From positions 25,670,531 through 25,734,530 of the forward strand of contig NC_088910.1 in NCBI RefSeq assembly GCF_963576675.1: a stretch of 64,000 bases of DNA, given 5' to 3'. Position numbers and translations under genes: made by a program. This document shows positions 22,301 to 33,129 of the stretch, piece after piece. The notes under the pieces were generated by a model. The model was not told the DNA's origin and searched no databases. It saw only the letters and a list, made by a program, of their open reading frames with translations. Numbering within the stretch: the stretch's first letter is position 1; each line of letters starts with the position of its first letter. The DNA is from Euphorbia lathyris (taxonomy: Eukaryota > Streptophyta > Magnoliopsida > Malpighiales > Euphorbiaceae).

Positions 22301-22498
22301 AATCCAATCCAACACAGCAGGATGAAGCATGTCAACATCAGGCATCACTTCATCAGAGATCACATACTCAAGGGTGAGATCAAGCTGACCTATGTCCCAA
22401 CGGATGAACAACTTGCAGATATCTTCACAAAGCCATTGGCTCGTGAGCAGTTCAGCATACTAAGGGAAGCTATCGGTATGTCTAATCCTCTTCAATAA
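19370..22498 (+). pseudogene. SIRE element 1 pol: protease, integrase, reverse transcriptase, RNase H
   Basis: The ORF begins at a TTG where element 2 has ATG. Order: protease site [12 protein letters not shown] (residue about 14); integrase zinc domain with LWHRRLGH and CNACQQGK; integrase catalytic D-D-E ([28 protein letters not shown]); reverse transcriptase from about 570 ([24 protein letters not shown], and YVDD at 728-731). After a TAA (21671-21673, Gln in element 2) and a TGA (21839-21841, Arg in element 2), both in frame, RNase H continues to 22498 (TDADYG, STTEAEYIA, DNKSAIDL). Two nonsense changes abolish a full polyprotein. The protease has Asp-Ser-Ala instead of Asp-Ser/Thr-Gly. 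Confidence 0.93.
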
Positions 22499-22690
22499 AT
22501 TTCTGAGTAAAATGAATGTTGAGTGATTATTATATGCCGAGTGACAATTACATGTTGAGTAACTATCATAAGCTGAGTAAACATGAATGCTATGAAATCA
22601 CTATATGCTGAGTTGTAATATATATTGAGTGATTACCAAATGCTGAGTTACTTAACATGATATAAATCCCTTCTACAATAACCTTTGCAC
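22499..22690 (+). repeat. TGCTGAGTGATTA-type direct repeats between pol and env-like ORF (element 1)
   Basis: The words TGTTGAGTGATTA, TGCCGAGTGACAATTA, AAGCTGAGTAA and TGCTGAGTTA recur about every 20-35 bp. Element 2 has a like cluster at 54700-54830. Noncoding. Confidence 0.75.
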
Positions 22691-22750
22691 TGAGAACTCT
22701 AAACGTTTAGTATCCTGGATACTGAGTAGAATACTTGCACGCGCATTTAT

Positions 22751-22894
22751 GTAGCCACCTAGGATGACGTAAGCGTAATGATTAGAAACCCATGCGCCGA
22801 ACGTGTCATAAATGTCAAAATTAAATGTCGTTGATTGATTCAAAATCGAACCGCCATTCTGACCTATCAGATCAACACGCTCCGGCTATAAATA
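22751..22894 (+). promoter_or_regulatory. Candidate internal promoter for the env-like ORF (element 1)
   Basis: Between pol and the third ORF is a block shared with element 2: TAGCCACCTAGGAT, then GACGTAAGC (ACGT/as-1-like), ATGCGCCGAACGTGTCATAAA (ACGTGTC, ABRE/G-box-like) and CTATAAATAGTGGA with TATAAATA at 22887-22894. The sequence from TATA to the ATG at 23003 (116 nt to the ATG) is C/T-rich, like a plant 5' leader. The spacing in element 2 is 111 nt. This is the layout of an RNA polymerase II promoter; activity is inferred. Confidence 0.6.
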
Positions 22895-24147
22895 GTGGAC
22901 GAATTCCCACTAATCTCTCTTTACGCTTGAAACTTTCGCACTCGATCTCTCTTTCTCTCAAATCGCAAAGCTTTCTACATTTCTCAAATCCTCAAGAACA
23001 CCATGTCTAGCGATTCCCAGAACAACTCCGGCGAGCAATAAGATGACGACCGCTCAGACATTAATCCTCCGTCTCCTGCTGAGCAGGAATATCAGGAAAC
23101 CTCAGTGGAGGAAAATCAAACCCTTGGTCAGCATGACAAATCAAAGGGTGTGGTCAGCCCCCACGATAAAAACCCACACACTGACCAAGCGACTCCTTCA
23201 AAGAAGAAGAAGAACAAAGAAAAGGAAAGGAAGTTCTTCCAACACTACGCCAAAACCCCCTTCAGACGACGGTTAAAAACCGTCGTCCCACGAGATATAA
23301 ATCTGTCACAGGGCTCGCTGCCGTCTATTGCACCTTCAGACGACGGTTAGGTTCTATCATTTGAAGACACTATACATGACATTAGCCTAGTTTCGTACTA
23401 TTATATGAACATTGTTACGATGCATCTTTTTATTTATTAACATCACTTTTAATGTCATCACATGACATACTAATAATTAAAAATGTCAAGTCGCTATATG
23501 GGAAATTGGCATATTGGTATTCGCGGTGACAGTTTTTATAATAATTTTTGTCGTAGTAACTTGTATCAGATGACATAGGTCTTAATCAATCATGTCAAGA
23601 GATTTATTTTAGATGACAGATTCTTTTAATTTAATATCTTTTTATTGTTGTTTAGGCGATATTTTTTTAAACGTAAATGTCACTCCTTGCCTTCTTCTTC
23701 GAATGATTCTGGAAATGAACAATAATTATCAAATGAACAAGAATTTCTGTATGTCAATGATTTTAATTTTACTGGAGACTAATGCTCATAATCTGTTACA
23801 TTTGAACTACATAATTAACTGAATGAATGTAAGGTAAAAAAATAAGCAATTAATGTACATCTCCAAATTTGTATATATAGTCAGAGGCATGGTGGTGTTG
23901 ATTGGAAAGCCAAATCCAACTTGAACTGAAGCATATCTAAGTCATCATCTCCTAGAATCCCCAAAGTCTTGATATCTGCAAAACTAATTGATGATGCTCA
24001 TTAATTACATACCGTATACAGATAGACCTAATTAATCTCCTTTTACCCTTTCTCCATTCTGAGACCCTTCACTTACCCACCCACATTATAAATAGGAAGC
24101 GTTTACCAATTCTCAATAGTCACCCAGGGCAACCTAACACTATACTT

Positions 24148-24818
24148 ACAGTTTGTTATTTCGAGCATAGATAGACTTGTAAGGAACCTCTATCGTAATG
24201 TTTAGTTTCAGATTGACCAACTCCGATATGAGGTACCCAGGTGGCTTGTCAATATAAATGGTCCTTACCGACGGCAATGGACTGCCGTGATGAAGGGCCC
24301 TCCGAACACCCCTCATGAAAGAGGTGTATTCGCAGTCCACATGGACTTCCCTCTCGATTTCCCCTCCACACCTCCAGTTGTAAGAACATGCATAAACTTG
24401 TTAACACACATAAATCAGTTCATATATTTGTAAATACACTCATGATATTACTATTGTTCGCAGGTCATATTCAGGACCAAAATTTATCATCCAAATATTG
24501 GTCCCTTGGGGCATGTTTCTATGCCCCAGCTAATTGATCGCCCTGCCTATAGTATTGCCACGGTAAGATGATACTATTAATCTTTGCATTTGGGGTCTAT
24601 TTTATCTATTCATGTTTGTGGTCTAGTTTATCTACTCATGTTTGGGGTCTAATTTAATTTATCTATGCATTTTATAGCTGCTGTGGAATATTTATGGACT
24701 GCTGGTAGAGCCCTTCATTGAGGGGCCATTTCCTGGTCGAGAGCGAATTGCTGAATGATACATCAGCAACAGGACAGGTTATGTAGCAACTGCCAGGAGA
24801 TGGACTGAAGAGCATGCA
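24148..24818 (+). pseudogene. Ubiquitin-conjugating (E2/UBC) domain fragment inside the CACTA
   Basis: Three exon-like blocks have good splice signals: about 24148-24379, 24464-24562 and 24678-24818, with GT-AG introns of 84 and 115 bp. Translated, exon 1 gives QWTAVMKGPPNTPHERGVFA and DFPLDFPSTPPV, exon 2 gives TKIYHPNIGPLGHVSMPQLI, and exon 3 gives LLWNIYGLLVEPFIEGPFPG. This is the E2 fold order (GPP, FP-x-DYP-x2-PP, KIYHPN, and LL-xI-x-LL). The residue aligning with the catalytic Cys, which in E2s follows HPN by about 8, is Ser here. A TAG interrupts exon 1 and a TGA exon 3. Retained introns show DNA-level capture. It is catalytically dead as an E2. Confidence 0.75.
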
Positions 24819-25405
24819 GGGGATATATGATGTGCAAATAGCAAGCAAGGGGGGCATTATGATGTGACGTGTGAATAGCGTACAAGGAGGGGCGTGATGT
24901 GCGAATAGCAAGGAAATTTGGATGCTGGGCAACCATTGAGTTAGATGGTGTGGACTACTGGATGGGCATAGAGCCAATCTTGAAGAACAGAATGATTACT
25001 GATTACAAATGTACTTGGTATTCAATCTGATCTTCAATGTTGGCTCCATGCCCCGCCAGTATTCGACACCATTTAACTCTAATGGTTTTCCATCATCCCG
25101 ATATCCTTGGTTACCATCTGCACATTCTTGAAGAAAGGAGATTTGGATGCCAAAGAAACACTGAGCTGGATGGTGTGGACTACTGGATAGGCATAGAGCC
25201 ATTCTTCAAGAACAGAATGATTACTGATTACAAATGTACTTGGTAATCAATCTGATCTTCAATGTTTGCTCTATGCCCCTCTAGTACTCCACTCCATCCA
25301 TCCAGCTCCAGTGTTTCTTTAGCATCAAAATCTCATTTCTATTCGCGCATCATGCCCCCCCGTACGCTATTCGCACGTCACATCATAATGCCCCCCTTGC
25401 ACACT
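24815..25405. repeat. Long imperfect inverted repeat inside the CACTA
   Basis: The left arm near 24822-24925 (GGGGGGCATTATGATGTGAC, GTGAATAGCGTAC, GTGCGAATAG, TTTGGATGC) is matched in reverse complement at about 25325-25402. Between them TGGTGTGGACTACTGGAT and AACAGAATGATTACTGATTA occur twice as direct repeats (24938-25015 and 25167-25240). The right arm carries complements of the same words. The transcript could fold into a hairpin of several hundred bases. Confidence 0.7.
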
Positions 25406-26338
25406 ATCCTTTTTTGATAGGCAATACAAAGTAGACAACCTATTCAAGTAGACATATATATGTATATTCAAGTGGATCATAACATGCTATAACAAGGTAG
25501 TCAACGTATTCGTTTATGTCTATTAAATTGAATCAGTTCTACTTCCTAACACATAACATGCTAAATTGATATGAAACATATGTCTATTCCTGAATCAGTT
25601 ACTTCATAAACATAACATAAAACAAGCCAACATGCTTCATACATAGACACATAACATATAACATGCTAAATTGACATGAAACATATGTCTCATCAGCATA
25701 ACTCATGTTAAAATAGAAAAGAATCAGGCAAGTTCATAATTTCCAGCTTTAAGAGTATGCATGATCAGCTACATTCCTAAACAAATATCAAGTTCATAAC
25801 TTATGCTAATAGCATCGAAAACCCATCAACATCCTGAATGGTTTCAATCAGATAACAAGCCAAGTGGAAGGTATATTGTAAACTTATCTCATCACCATCC
25901 TGAATGGTTTCATAACATTTTCAGCTTTAAGAGTATGCCTAACATGTTATAACAAATAGACAACTTATTTGTGCATGTCTAAAACTTGTTCTCATAGCAT
26001 CATAAAGCCACCACTATGTACTTGCCACTTAGATTGTACAGTTCATGATGAAGTTAGCATGGTGATGAAGTGTATGATACTGTCACCACAAGCTTAGTCA
26101 TAAACTTATGTTGTTAGAATCATACAACTTCATCACCATGTTAAACACTTTTCCATAAGCATAACAAGCCAAGTGACATGATACATAGTAATGGAGATTT
26201 AGGAGTATGCCTAACATGCTATAACAAGTAGACAACTTATTCAAGCAGACATGTATATTCAAGTGAACATGCTATAACAAGCATACAACTTATTCCTTAC
26301 TTATCATCATAGGTCATGTTCAAATAAAAAAGAGAATG

Positions 26339-26392
<54 letters not shown>

Positions 26393-27439
26393 TAAACATG
26401 TTTCATAAACATCAACATCAACAGAACATCAGACATAAACATCAACAGAACATCAGACCTAAACATCAGACATAAACATCAGACATAAACATCAGACATA
26501 AACATCAACATAGACATCAACAGAACATCAGACATAAACATGTTTCATACACATACACATACACATACTCAATCACTTCTATCAGTATAACTCATAGGTG
26601 TAAGAGTATTGTCAATCATAATGAACATTCAAAGCTTTAGAGTATGCCTAATCAGTTATATCTAACCAATCAGTTCATACCAATCATTTCATCATCACCC
26701 ACAACATCATACATATATGTAATCGTTCAGTTCAAACACACATAACAATATATATATGTATACTCAAAATCAGGCTGGTTTCCTAAATCAATGAGTTCTA
26801 TGTTCATATACATACACGTACTCATTCAGATAACAATCCAAGTGGAAGATATATTGCAAACCTATCTCAGCAGCACCACCCACAACAACATCATACATGC
26901 AACCAATCAGTTCAAACCAACATAACAACAATATATACTCAACAAGTTAAAGAAATCTTCCCATATGCTAAACGCAAGAACTGAATGACAATCTCTTCAG
27001 TCAGCCTTCACATGTAGCATTCTTACTATCCCTGCAAATATTATGTTCAAATAAAAAGAAATCAGAACATCTTCAGCAACCGGCACTGTATTGCCCTAGG
27101 TTAAAAAAGATAATGACCTAAGAATTTCAGCGGTGAATCTAACAATGAATACAATAAAATCAGTATCTAAGCGAAAGATCTAACCCTTTAAATCATAGCT
27201 CTGAAAATCAATAGATCCTTATTCCAGCTGCTGAAATCGACATACACAAAAGTAAATCAGATGAGGAAAAGAGAGAGTAAGGAACAATGAAAATCAATAG
27301 ATACTTACCAGTACCGTGTTTATAGCTCAGCCAGTGATTGCATGTTCAAATCAGCCATGGAGATAGAGAGGGATCAGAGGGATGAAGCTCTTACGTAACC
27401 TAAACTGGGGTTTGGGATTAGAGAGAGGGTTTATATATC
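25406..27439. other. CACTA interior without recognised genes
   Basis: AT-rich noncoding DNA with frequent ATAACATGCTATAACAAG, TTCATAAC and ACATAAACATCA words. A microsatellite (AT)n(AC)n lies at 26342-26392. Irregular tandem copies of CATAAACATCAGA lie at about 26398-26545. I could not support any coding exon. Confidence 0.6.
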
Positions 27440-30400
27440 AGCTGAAATTCCAGTCAAACAACAGCGCCTAAAATTTGGGGATTGGCCGTGTAAGTGAAAT
27501 TTCATTTGCCGCTTTTTTGTTTTTGCCAAACAATGACATTCATTTATTAGAAGTGTCATCTGTTGAGTAAGTGAAATTTAACGAAAACACGCGTTTTCTT
27601 TGGATGATGGGATTATGTAATCGTAATGTCATCTGAGAATCGAGCGCATTTTTTATTTCGCTTTCAGATGACATACAGTTAAAATACTGTCACGAAAAAT
27701 ATTCACACGACACGAAAACAAATGTCTGTCATGTATCTTGTGTCATGTGAAAGGGAAAATGACATAGTGCAAGTCTTCAATAGCATAAAAGTCCTAAACG
27801 TGTATCATTCCCGATGGTTTTTTGGGAGCTTCATCAACGAAGAAAAACCCTTCTATGACTGGATTTCTAAGAATGGGTGGACCGACCTCTTTTCTCTACC
27901 TGCAACTACTTACCCGCAATTGGTGAAGGAGTTCTATGCAAATCTAACGGTCGCTGAGGACGATGATGACTATTTGGTAACCAAGGTTAAGAATAAGGAA
28001 ATCACCATCACCCCCTCTTACCTTGCACGAATTATTATAAGCGGGTTCATTACGTTGTTGAATTCTGTAAACCCAAGAACCACAAAGGAGAAATTGCCAG
28101 TACCAGTATGGGTCAGCCTCAGAAACAAGCCCACTATATCCTGACCAATTTCTTGTTTCCCAAGGTCAAGTCCTCCTCCTCAGCTTCAAACTTTGAGCAG
28201 TGCTTCATCTGGCACATGCTGAACTATAAGCCGCTCAATATGCCCGTCTTTCTTATTGGGGCTTTCCTACGCAGCACCAGGATCCTTCGGATGGGTTCTC
28301 TCATCACCAAAATTCTTCAGGATCACAAGGTGAGTCTCAAAGGAGAAATTGACATCGAAGGCACTAAGATCACCTCAGCAATACTATTCGGGCTAGCTCA
28401 TAGCCTTCCTATCAAACCTAAGAAAGGTAAAGGTGCTATGGTTGATGAAGCACCGACTGAGGATAATATGGTTGAAGAAGCACATACTGAGCAAACTAAG
28501 AAAGGAAAGAAAGTTATGGTTAAAGAAGCACCGGCTGAGTGAACTAGAAAGGAACGAAAGAGGAAAGCTGACCAATCCTTAACCCTTCTAACCAAAGACA
28601 TTAACAAAGCTGTGAAGAAGATCAGGTTAGTGGTTGGTGCGAAGAAAGCTGCTCATGCTGAGCCAGCTCAAGAAAAGCCAGAGTCAGCTGAGAAAAGGAA
28701 GGAAAGAGCTAACCCTGAGGAAGAAAGTGAGGAGACACCTGAACAGCCTCTGAAGAGAAAGAAAATCTCTGGGATGATGCTATTAGATGCTGACCCACTT
28801 GACTTTGTGATCTCAAAGGACTCACACTTCATGAGAAGTCAGGAGATTGACCTAGAAAAGACTCCTCAAGAGGAAGAGCAAGGCTGCACTGACGAACAAC
28901 CTCAAACTGATAAGATGGGTTCTGCTGAGCCAAGTAACACAGCTGCTACTGAGCAAGATGATAAGCAAGGAGCTGCGTCTCCAGCAAAGGATAAGGTTAT
29001 GGAGCACCTTTATGCTGACCTTGGACTTAATCTCTCTTATGAGTCATCAGAGTCTGTTGCTGCTGACCTTTCTCCTAAAAAAAACCAAAAAGGGCAGTAC
29101 GGAAAAGCGGTTTAAGAGAAAAGCTCAAAAGCCCAACGTCATAGACTTGTTGGATGAATCACCACTGAAGGACCCCCTCACAGACTTAACTGGGCTTCAA
29201 TTTCAATTCTTCACAGACATTACTGAACCTACTCCTGATCAAGTGAAAGAAAAACAAGCCTCTGTTTCTCAAGCTGAGGAACAAGCCGACCCAAAAGTCT
29301 CTAAGGGTCAATTTTTTACCGACACCTCTGCTCCACCTCCCCTGAGCAAGTGCTCGAAGTTCATACTGCTCAACCCAAAGAGTTAGCAAAGGAAACTCCT
29401 CCTGCTAAAGACAGTGCTGAGTTGCCTCAACCTCAAAGTTCCACTCAACTTTAGACTGACACTGAGCAGGTTAATAATTCTGCTGATCAAACTCTTCCAA
29501 CTCCTATCAAGCAGAAAGTAAGCCAGTCAGCTCCTATTGCTGACCTTAATAATCAAAGTGCAGCCACTGATCAAGCTGGCACTTCTGCTTCCGGGCAGCA
29601 CCAACCTCCTCCAACATCTGGTGCTGACAAAGAAACGGCCCTTGAGACTATGCAAAATCAAACTGAAGATGATTCTTACACTTTTCTCAACGCCTCTGAG
29701 TCAGGTCGGCGAATCATCAACTCAGCACATACGCTTCTCCAAGCAATAGATCAGTCTCAAGCCGATACTGCTGGGTCCATTCCTGCTGAGCCAACTCAAT
29801 TTTCCTCCGTCACGCAACTTTTGACCGAACTCAAAGGTCTAAAGGAGCTGATGAGTGTCATGACTTCTCTAGTCTCTCAGCAGCCCAAGCAAGAATTCAT
29901 GATCAAGCTGGCCGAACTACAACTGATGATGGTGAACCATATGAACTCAATTGAAGGGAAAATCAACGCCCTATCTGCTGCGAACTCATCATCCACAACT
30001 TCTGCTGAGATTACTCAGCACTTGAACCAGCTGACCACCGAGCTAACCGGGGTTCGAGAACTTATCTCCTCCACCTCTCAATGCTCCATTGAACAGATTG
30101 GTGAAGCCATTTGCCTACTCAACCTGAGGAAAGAGGAAATAGACACTGACCAAGTAAAGACCAATGATATTCTGCAATGCACTCGATCAACACTTGCGCA
30201 TGTTCGGCACATCAATGCTCAACGTCATTCGTATGATACTGCGATGCTCAGGATGTACTATCAATCCTATGCATGGATGACAGACTCAATTACTTGGATT
30301 GGGAAGTCACTTGAGTTTTTACTCAGTATGCTCAACGCCAACATTAAAATCCTCGCTTCAAGTATGGCCGATGGCATGCAGGTCTTTAAGGGTCTTAGAG

Positions 30401-30497
30401 AAAGTACGGGTCACATGCAACATTATTCATCCATATTGACTCGTGCTATTCAACATGGGACATTTTATACTCCTCCTCTTCCATCCACTGATGCTGG

Positions 30498-30510
30498 CAA
30501 AATGGGGGAG
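30498..30510 (+). other. Polypurine-tract-like copy inside the env-like ORF (element 1)
   Basis: CAAAATGGGGGAG is identical over 13 bp to the true polypurine tract core at 31229-31241. It encodes Gly-Lys-Met-Gly-Glu in the third ORF and is also present at 57914 in element 2. Confidence 0.6.
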
Positions 30511-30648
30511 AAAGATAAGCAGCCAGTTGACAGAACTCAGCAGAAGCCTGGTTCAACTTCTACTGTCCCGAGCAATCAAAGTCAGCAACAAAGAACAGCC
30601 AAGACCAAAGGCAAATCTAACCAAGTTCAAGTCAACATGAAGAAATAG

Positions 30649-31228
30649 AACTAGCAATAGTCTTAGCTTGTGACTTGTAATTTTGTATCTGGCATGAGTT
30701 ATCTTTGTTGAACTGACTATCTATACAAGCATCTTTTTCTACAAACTGTTTATATATATGCGATGCTTACTTGCTGTGCTTATATGCTGATCTGTGTCGT
30801 ATAACTACCCATTGAACAACAATAAATTAAGACTTGTGAACATAAAAATTAAACAAGTAAAATATACTCAGTACACCTCAACTCTGAAAAATGAACTCAA
30901 CTCTGATACCTGAACTTAACGAAATATCTCTGATACCTAAAAAATATCTAAATATCAAAGCTGAGTAATAACCAAATGTTCCAAGTATTGACCTACTTCT
31001 GAAAACTGACCTTAGGATCATTTGAATTAGATCTTAGAAGGTCTAGAATTGAACTAAGTCAGTAAAAGTAAGCCTTAGTTTCACTCAATTAGATCTTAGA
31101 AGGTTTAGAGTTAAACTAAGTCAATAGATCCAACCCTTACAGGGGAGTAATTTCAGAAGAATAAGAAAGTTCAACTATCATGGGGAACCTCAACACTGAG
31201 TTCAGTAATTGAATACTTTTTCCAACAT
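30649..31228. other. SIRE element 1 region between env-like ORF and polypurine tract
   Basis: Noncoding. It holds a twice-repeated block AATTAGATCTTAGAAGGT...GAACTAAGTCA (about 31024 and 31090). Element 2 has related copies at 58313 and 58378. Confidence 0.65.
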
Positions 31229-31243
31229 CAAAATGGGGGAGTT
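31229..31243 (+). promoter_or_regulatory. Polypurine tract of SIRE element 1
   Basis: CAAAATGGGGGAGTT stands directly before the TG of the 3' LTR. It is the plus-strand primer site. Confidence 0.9.
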
Positions 31244-32663
31244 TGTTGAAACACCTTTCCACATGATTTTGATTTGACAAAATTATTCCCATGATTGAAA
31301 CAATTAAATTTAAGTGCTTTGATTTAATTGTACTAACGAGTTTGTTCAATGTTGAGTATGTTAACTAACGAGAATAGGAACCGAGAGTTCATAAAAGAAA
31401 GACAGAACAAAGTCAGCGTAAGCAAGTCACACAGCAGAAGCTGAGTAGAATACAACTCAGCAATACGAAACGAATGTCTTCTTCATAAAAGCTTGAAGGC
31501 GAAGCCGCTAAGTCAAGACTGAGTAACAATCAAGTCGCCGCTGAGTCAAGCTGAGTAATAAACAAGTCAGCGTCAATGATCCATCAACTTGTGAGACAAG
31601 GTCTGACACATTTCAGAAGCCTCAGAAATCCATTTTAAGGACCTTTTCGAGACGCATAGACCATCTGATGTTTAGCAAGAAGACAAACCTGGTGTAAGAA
31701 GACAAACCTGGTGCAAGAAGATGAATCTGGCAACCCTGACGTCTGGTAAAAACAGAAGACATGATTGGCCTGCAATTCTGAAAGTTGACCTATCAATGAC
31801 GAAAGAAGATCGTTTACTCTCAACGGATATGTCTGAATTCAAATCATTGAAGCTTCAGAATTCACTATAAATGGACAAGTTCATCACTTGGTTCATTTGC
31901 CGGAAATACAAGAGAGATACAGACAAGCAGAATCTTCACTAAGTCAAAAATCCAAAAGAGAAGCTGTCTGAATAGAAAAAGCAAGTTCTTACACCAAACT
32001 CCAATCATTGTGTAAAAGTCTAGAGTGAATTTTATTCATCTAAAGTGTTATTCATTTTGTGAGAACAATCTTGTATCAATTGTAAAGGTTAGAAGAGTGA
32101 AGCTGAGTACTCGGTTATAGTACTCAGTGGTAGAGAAAATCTGAATACTCGGTTATAGTGTTCAATGGCAGATAGGATTGAGTAGACGAATAGAGGACGA
32201 TACTCTTGCATACTCAGTTGCTATTGTAAACGGTTTGTTCTCTACCTTTAAAGAGCTCAGTAGTGGATTGAAAAAACCTAGAGGGATTCTAGGGACTGGA
32301 CGTAGGTGGTGAGGCTGAACCAGGATAAGTCTGCTGAGTAATCTCTAACCCTTTCTCTTGATATATATGTATATGTATGTGTTGCTTGCTTAAATTGCTC
32401 AGTAAATAATTTGTACAAGCCGACGCTGAGTAATCAGAGTGCTGAGTTGGAAGCTGACCTAAAGTGTTACTTCCCAACTCACAATTGAAACAGCTCTAGT
32501 CAGTATCTGATTAAAGCTGTCTCACACCTCACTCAACCTTACTGACCTAAAGATGAGTTAAATCGTCAAACATTTAATTAAGTCAGCATTATAAAGCGAA
32601 AAAGTTACATTAGTTCCAAACCCCCCCTTGGAACTAATCCTACTACGTTACACGGGACCAACA
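31244..32663 (+). repeat. 3' LTR of SIRE element 1, 1420 bp
   Basis: It matches the 5' LTR throughout, with about 45 substitutions counted by eye. TATA-like ACTATAAATGG lies near 31866. It ends GGGACCAACA and is followed by TTATC. Confidence 0.93.
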
Positions 32664-33129
32664 TTATCTACATTCTCCATTCCCCATTCACCGCGGCCAA
32701 TCACCGGTTATGTTTAACAAATTAGTAAAGACAAAAACATTTAGGAAACAGTGGATAATAATATAAAGTATTAACAACCATTCTCGAAATTTTCAAATAA
32801 AACAAAAACTAAAAATTGAAAACAACCAATCACCTAATTAAAATGTACTTAAATCATCCAAAAAAATCAATTATCACGAGGAATAATCGGGGATCCTCAT
32901 CGGGGATTAACGGGACAGAGACGGGGATCCCCGCGGGCCGGAAATACCTTTCCCCATCCCATCTCCATCATGGGGAACAAAATTATCCACATCCCCGTCC
33001 CATAGGATCCTTATCAGGGATTCTCCGTCCTCGTCGGTGCAGATCACCGATGGGGACAGGGAATCCCCGCCCCATTTGCATCCCTACTAATTGTCCCCAT
33101 CCCCATCCCATAGGATCCTATGTGAGTGT

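Larger units (their letters stand above)
23243..27769. mobile_element. CACTA (En/Spm-type) non-autonomous element, 4527 bp
   Basis: It begins CACTACGCCAAAACC and ends GACATAGTG (complement CACTATGTC). A 3-bp duplication CAA lies at 23240-23242 and 27770-27772. CACTA termini and 3-bp duplications define the superfamily. Removing it rejoins the env-like ORF exactly as in element 2. The left subterminal region has two TTCAGACGACGGTTA copies (23262 and 23336), the first in a hairpin with AACCGTCGTC. ATGACA/TGTCAT words recur at both ends. It carries an E2 ubiquitin-conjugating-like gene fragment but no transposase that I can see. Confidence 0.9.
23003..30648 (+). pseudogene. SIRE element 1 env-like third ORF, split by CACTA
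   Basis: The ATG at 23003 starts MSSDSQNNSGEQ and then meets TAA at codon 13. The frame runs to 23242, where the CACTA element enters, and resumes at 27773 in register. The pattern KPFYDWISKNGWTDLF and YPQLVKEFYANL matches the domain found in plant retrotransposon third ORFs (putative plant transposon protein). Frameshifts near 28108 and 29095 and a stop at 28542 follow. Acidic/basic middle segments come next, then a helical C-terminal region (29650-30648) with a Lys/Gln-rich tail. No clear signal peptide or membrane segment is seen, so 'env-like' is only positional. Role unknown. Confidence 0.8.
16134..32663 (+). mobile_element. SIRE/Maximus-type Ty1/copia element 1, full length, nested
   Basis: LTRs lie at 16134-17559 and 31244-32663, both TGTTGAAACACC...GGGACCAACA, with target duplication TTATC at 16129-16133 and 32664-32668. 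The order is tRNA-Met primer site, gag, protease-integrase-RT-RNase H, an internal promoter-like block, an env-like third ORF, and polypurine tract. This order plus the third ORF defines the SIRE/Maximus lineage. About 45 LTR differences in 1.42 kb (by eye, mostly transitions) mark it as older than element 2. A CACTA element sits inside the third ORF. Without it the element is about 12.0 kb. All three ORFs carry stops or frameshifts. Confidence 0.93.
16002..33086. mobile_element. hAT-type MITE split by SIRE element 1
   Basis: The left piece (16002-16133) begins TAGAGATGTAAATGGGGCGG. The right piece (32669-33086) ends with CCCCATTTGCATCCCTA, its imperfect reverse complement. Flanks are CTAATTAA and CTAATTGT, 6 of 8 matching, as expected for an old 8-bp hAT duplication. 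Both pieces are rich in GGGGATCCCC-like palindromes. Removing SIRE 1 and one TTATC leaves about 550 bp with no coding capacity. Confidence 0.7.

Noticed and set aside
23003..30648. A true envelope glycoprotein in the SIRE elements
   Set aside because: No signal peptide, transmembrane helix or cleavage site could be seen in either copy, so only the positional label env-like is kept.
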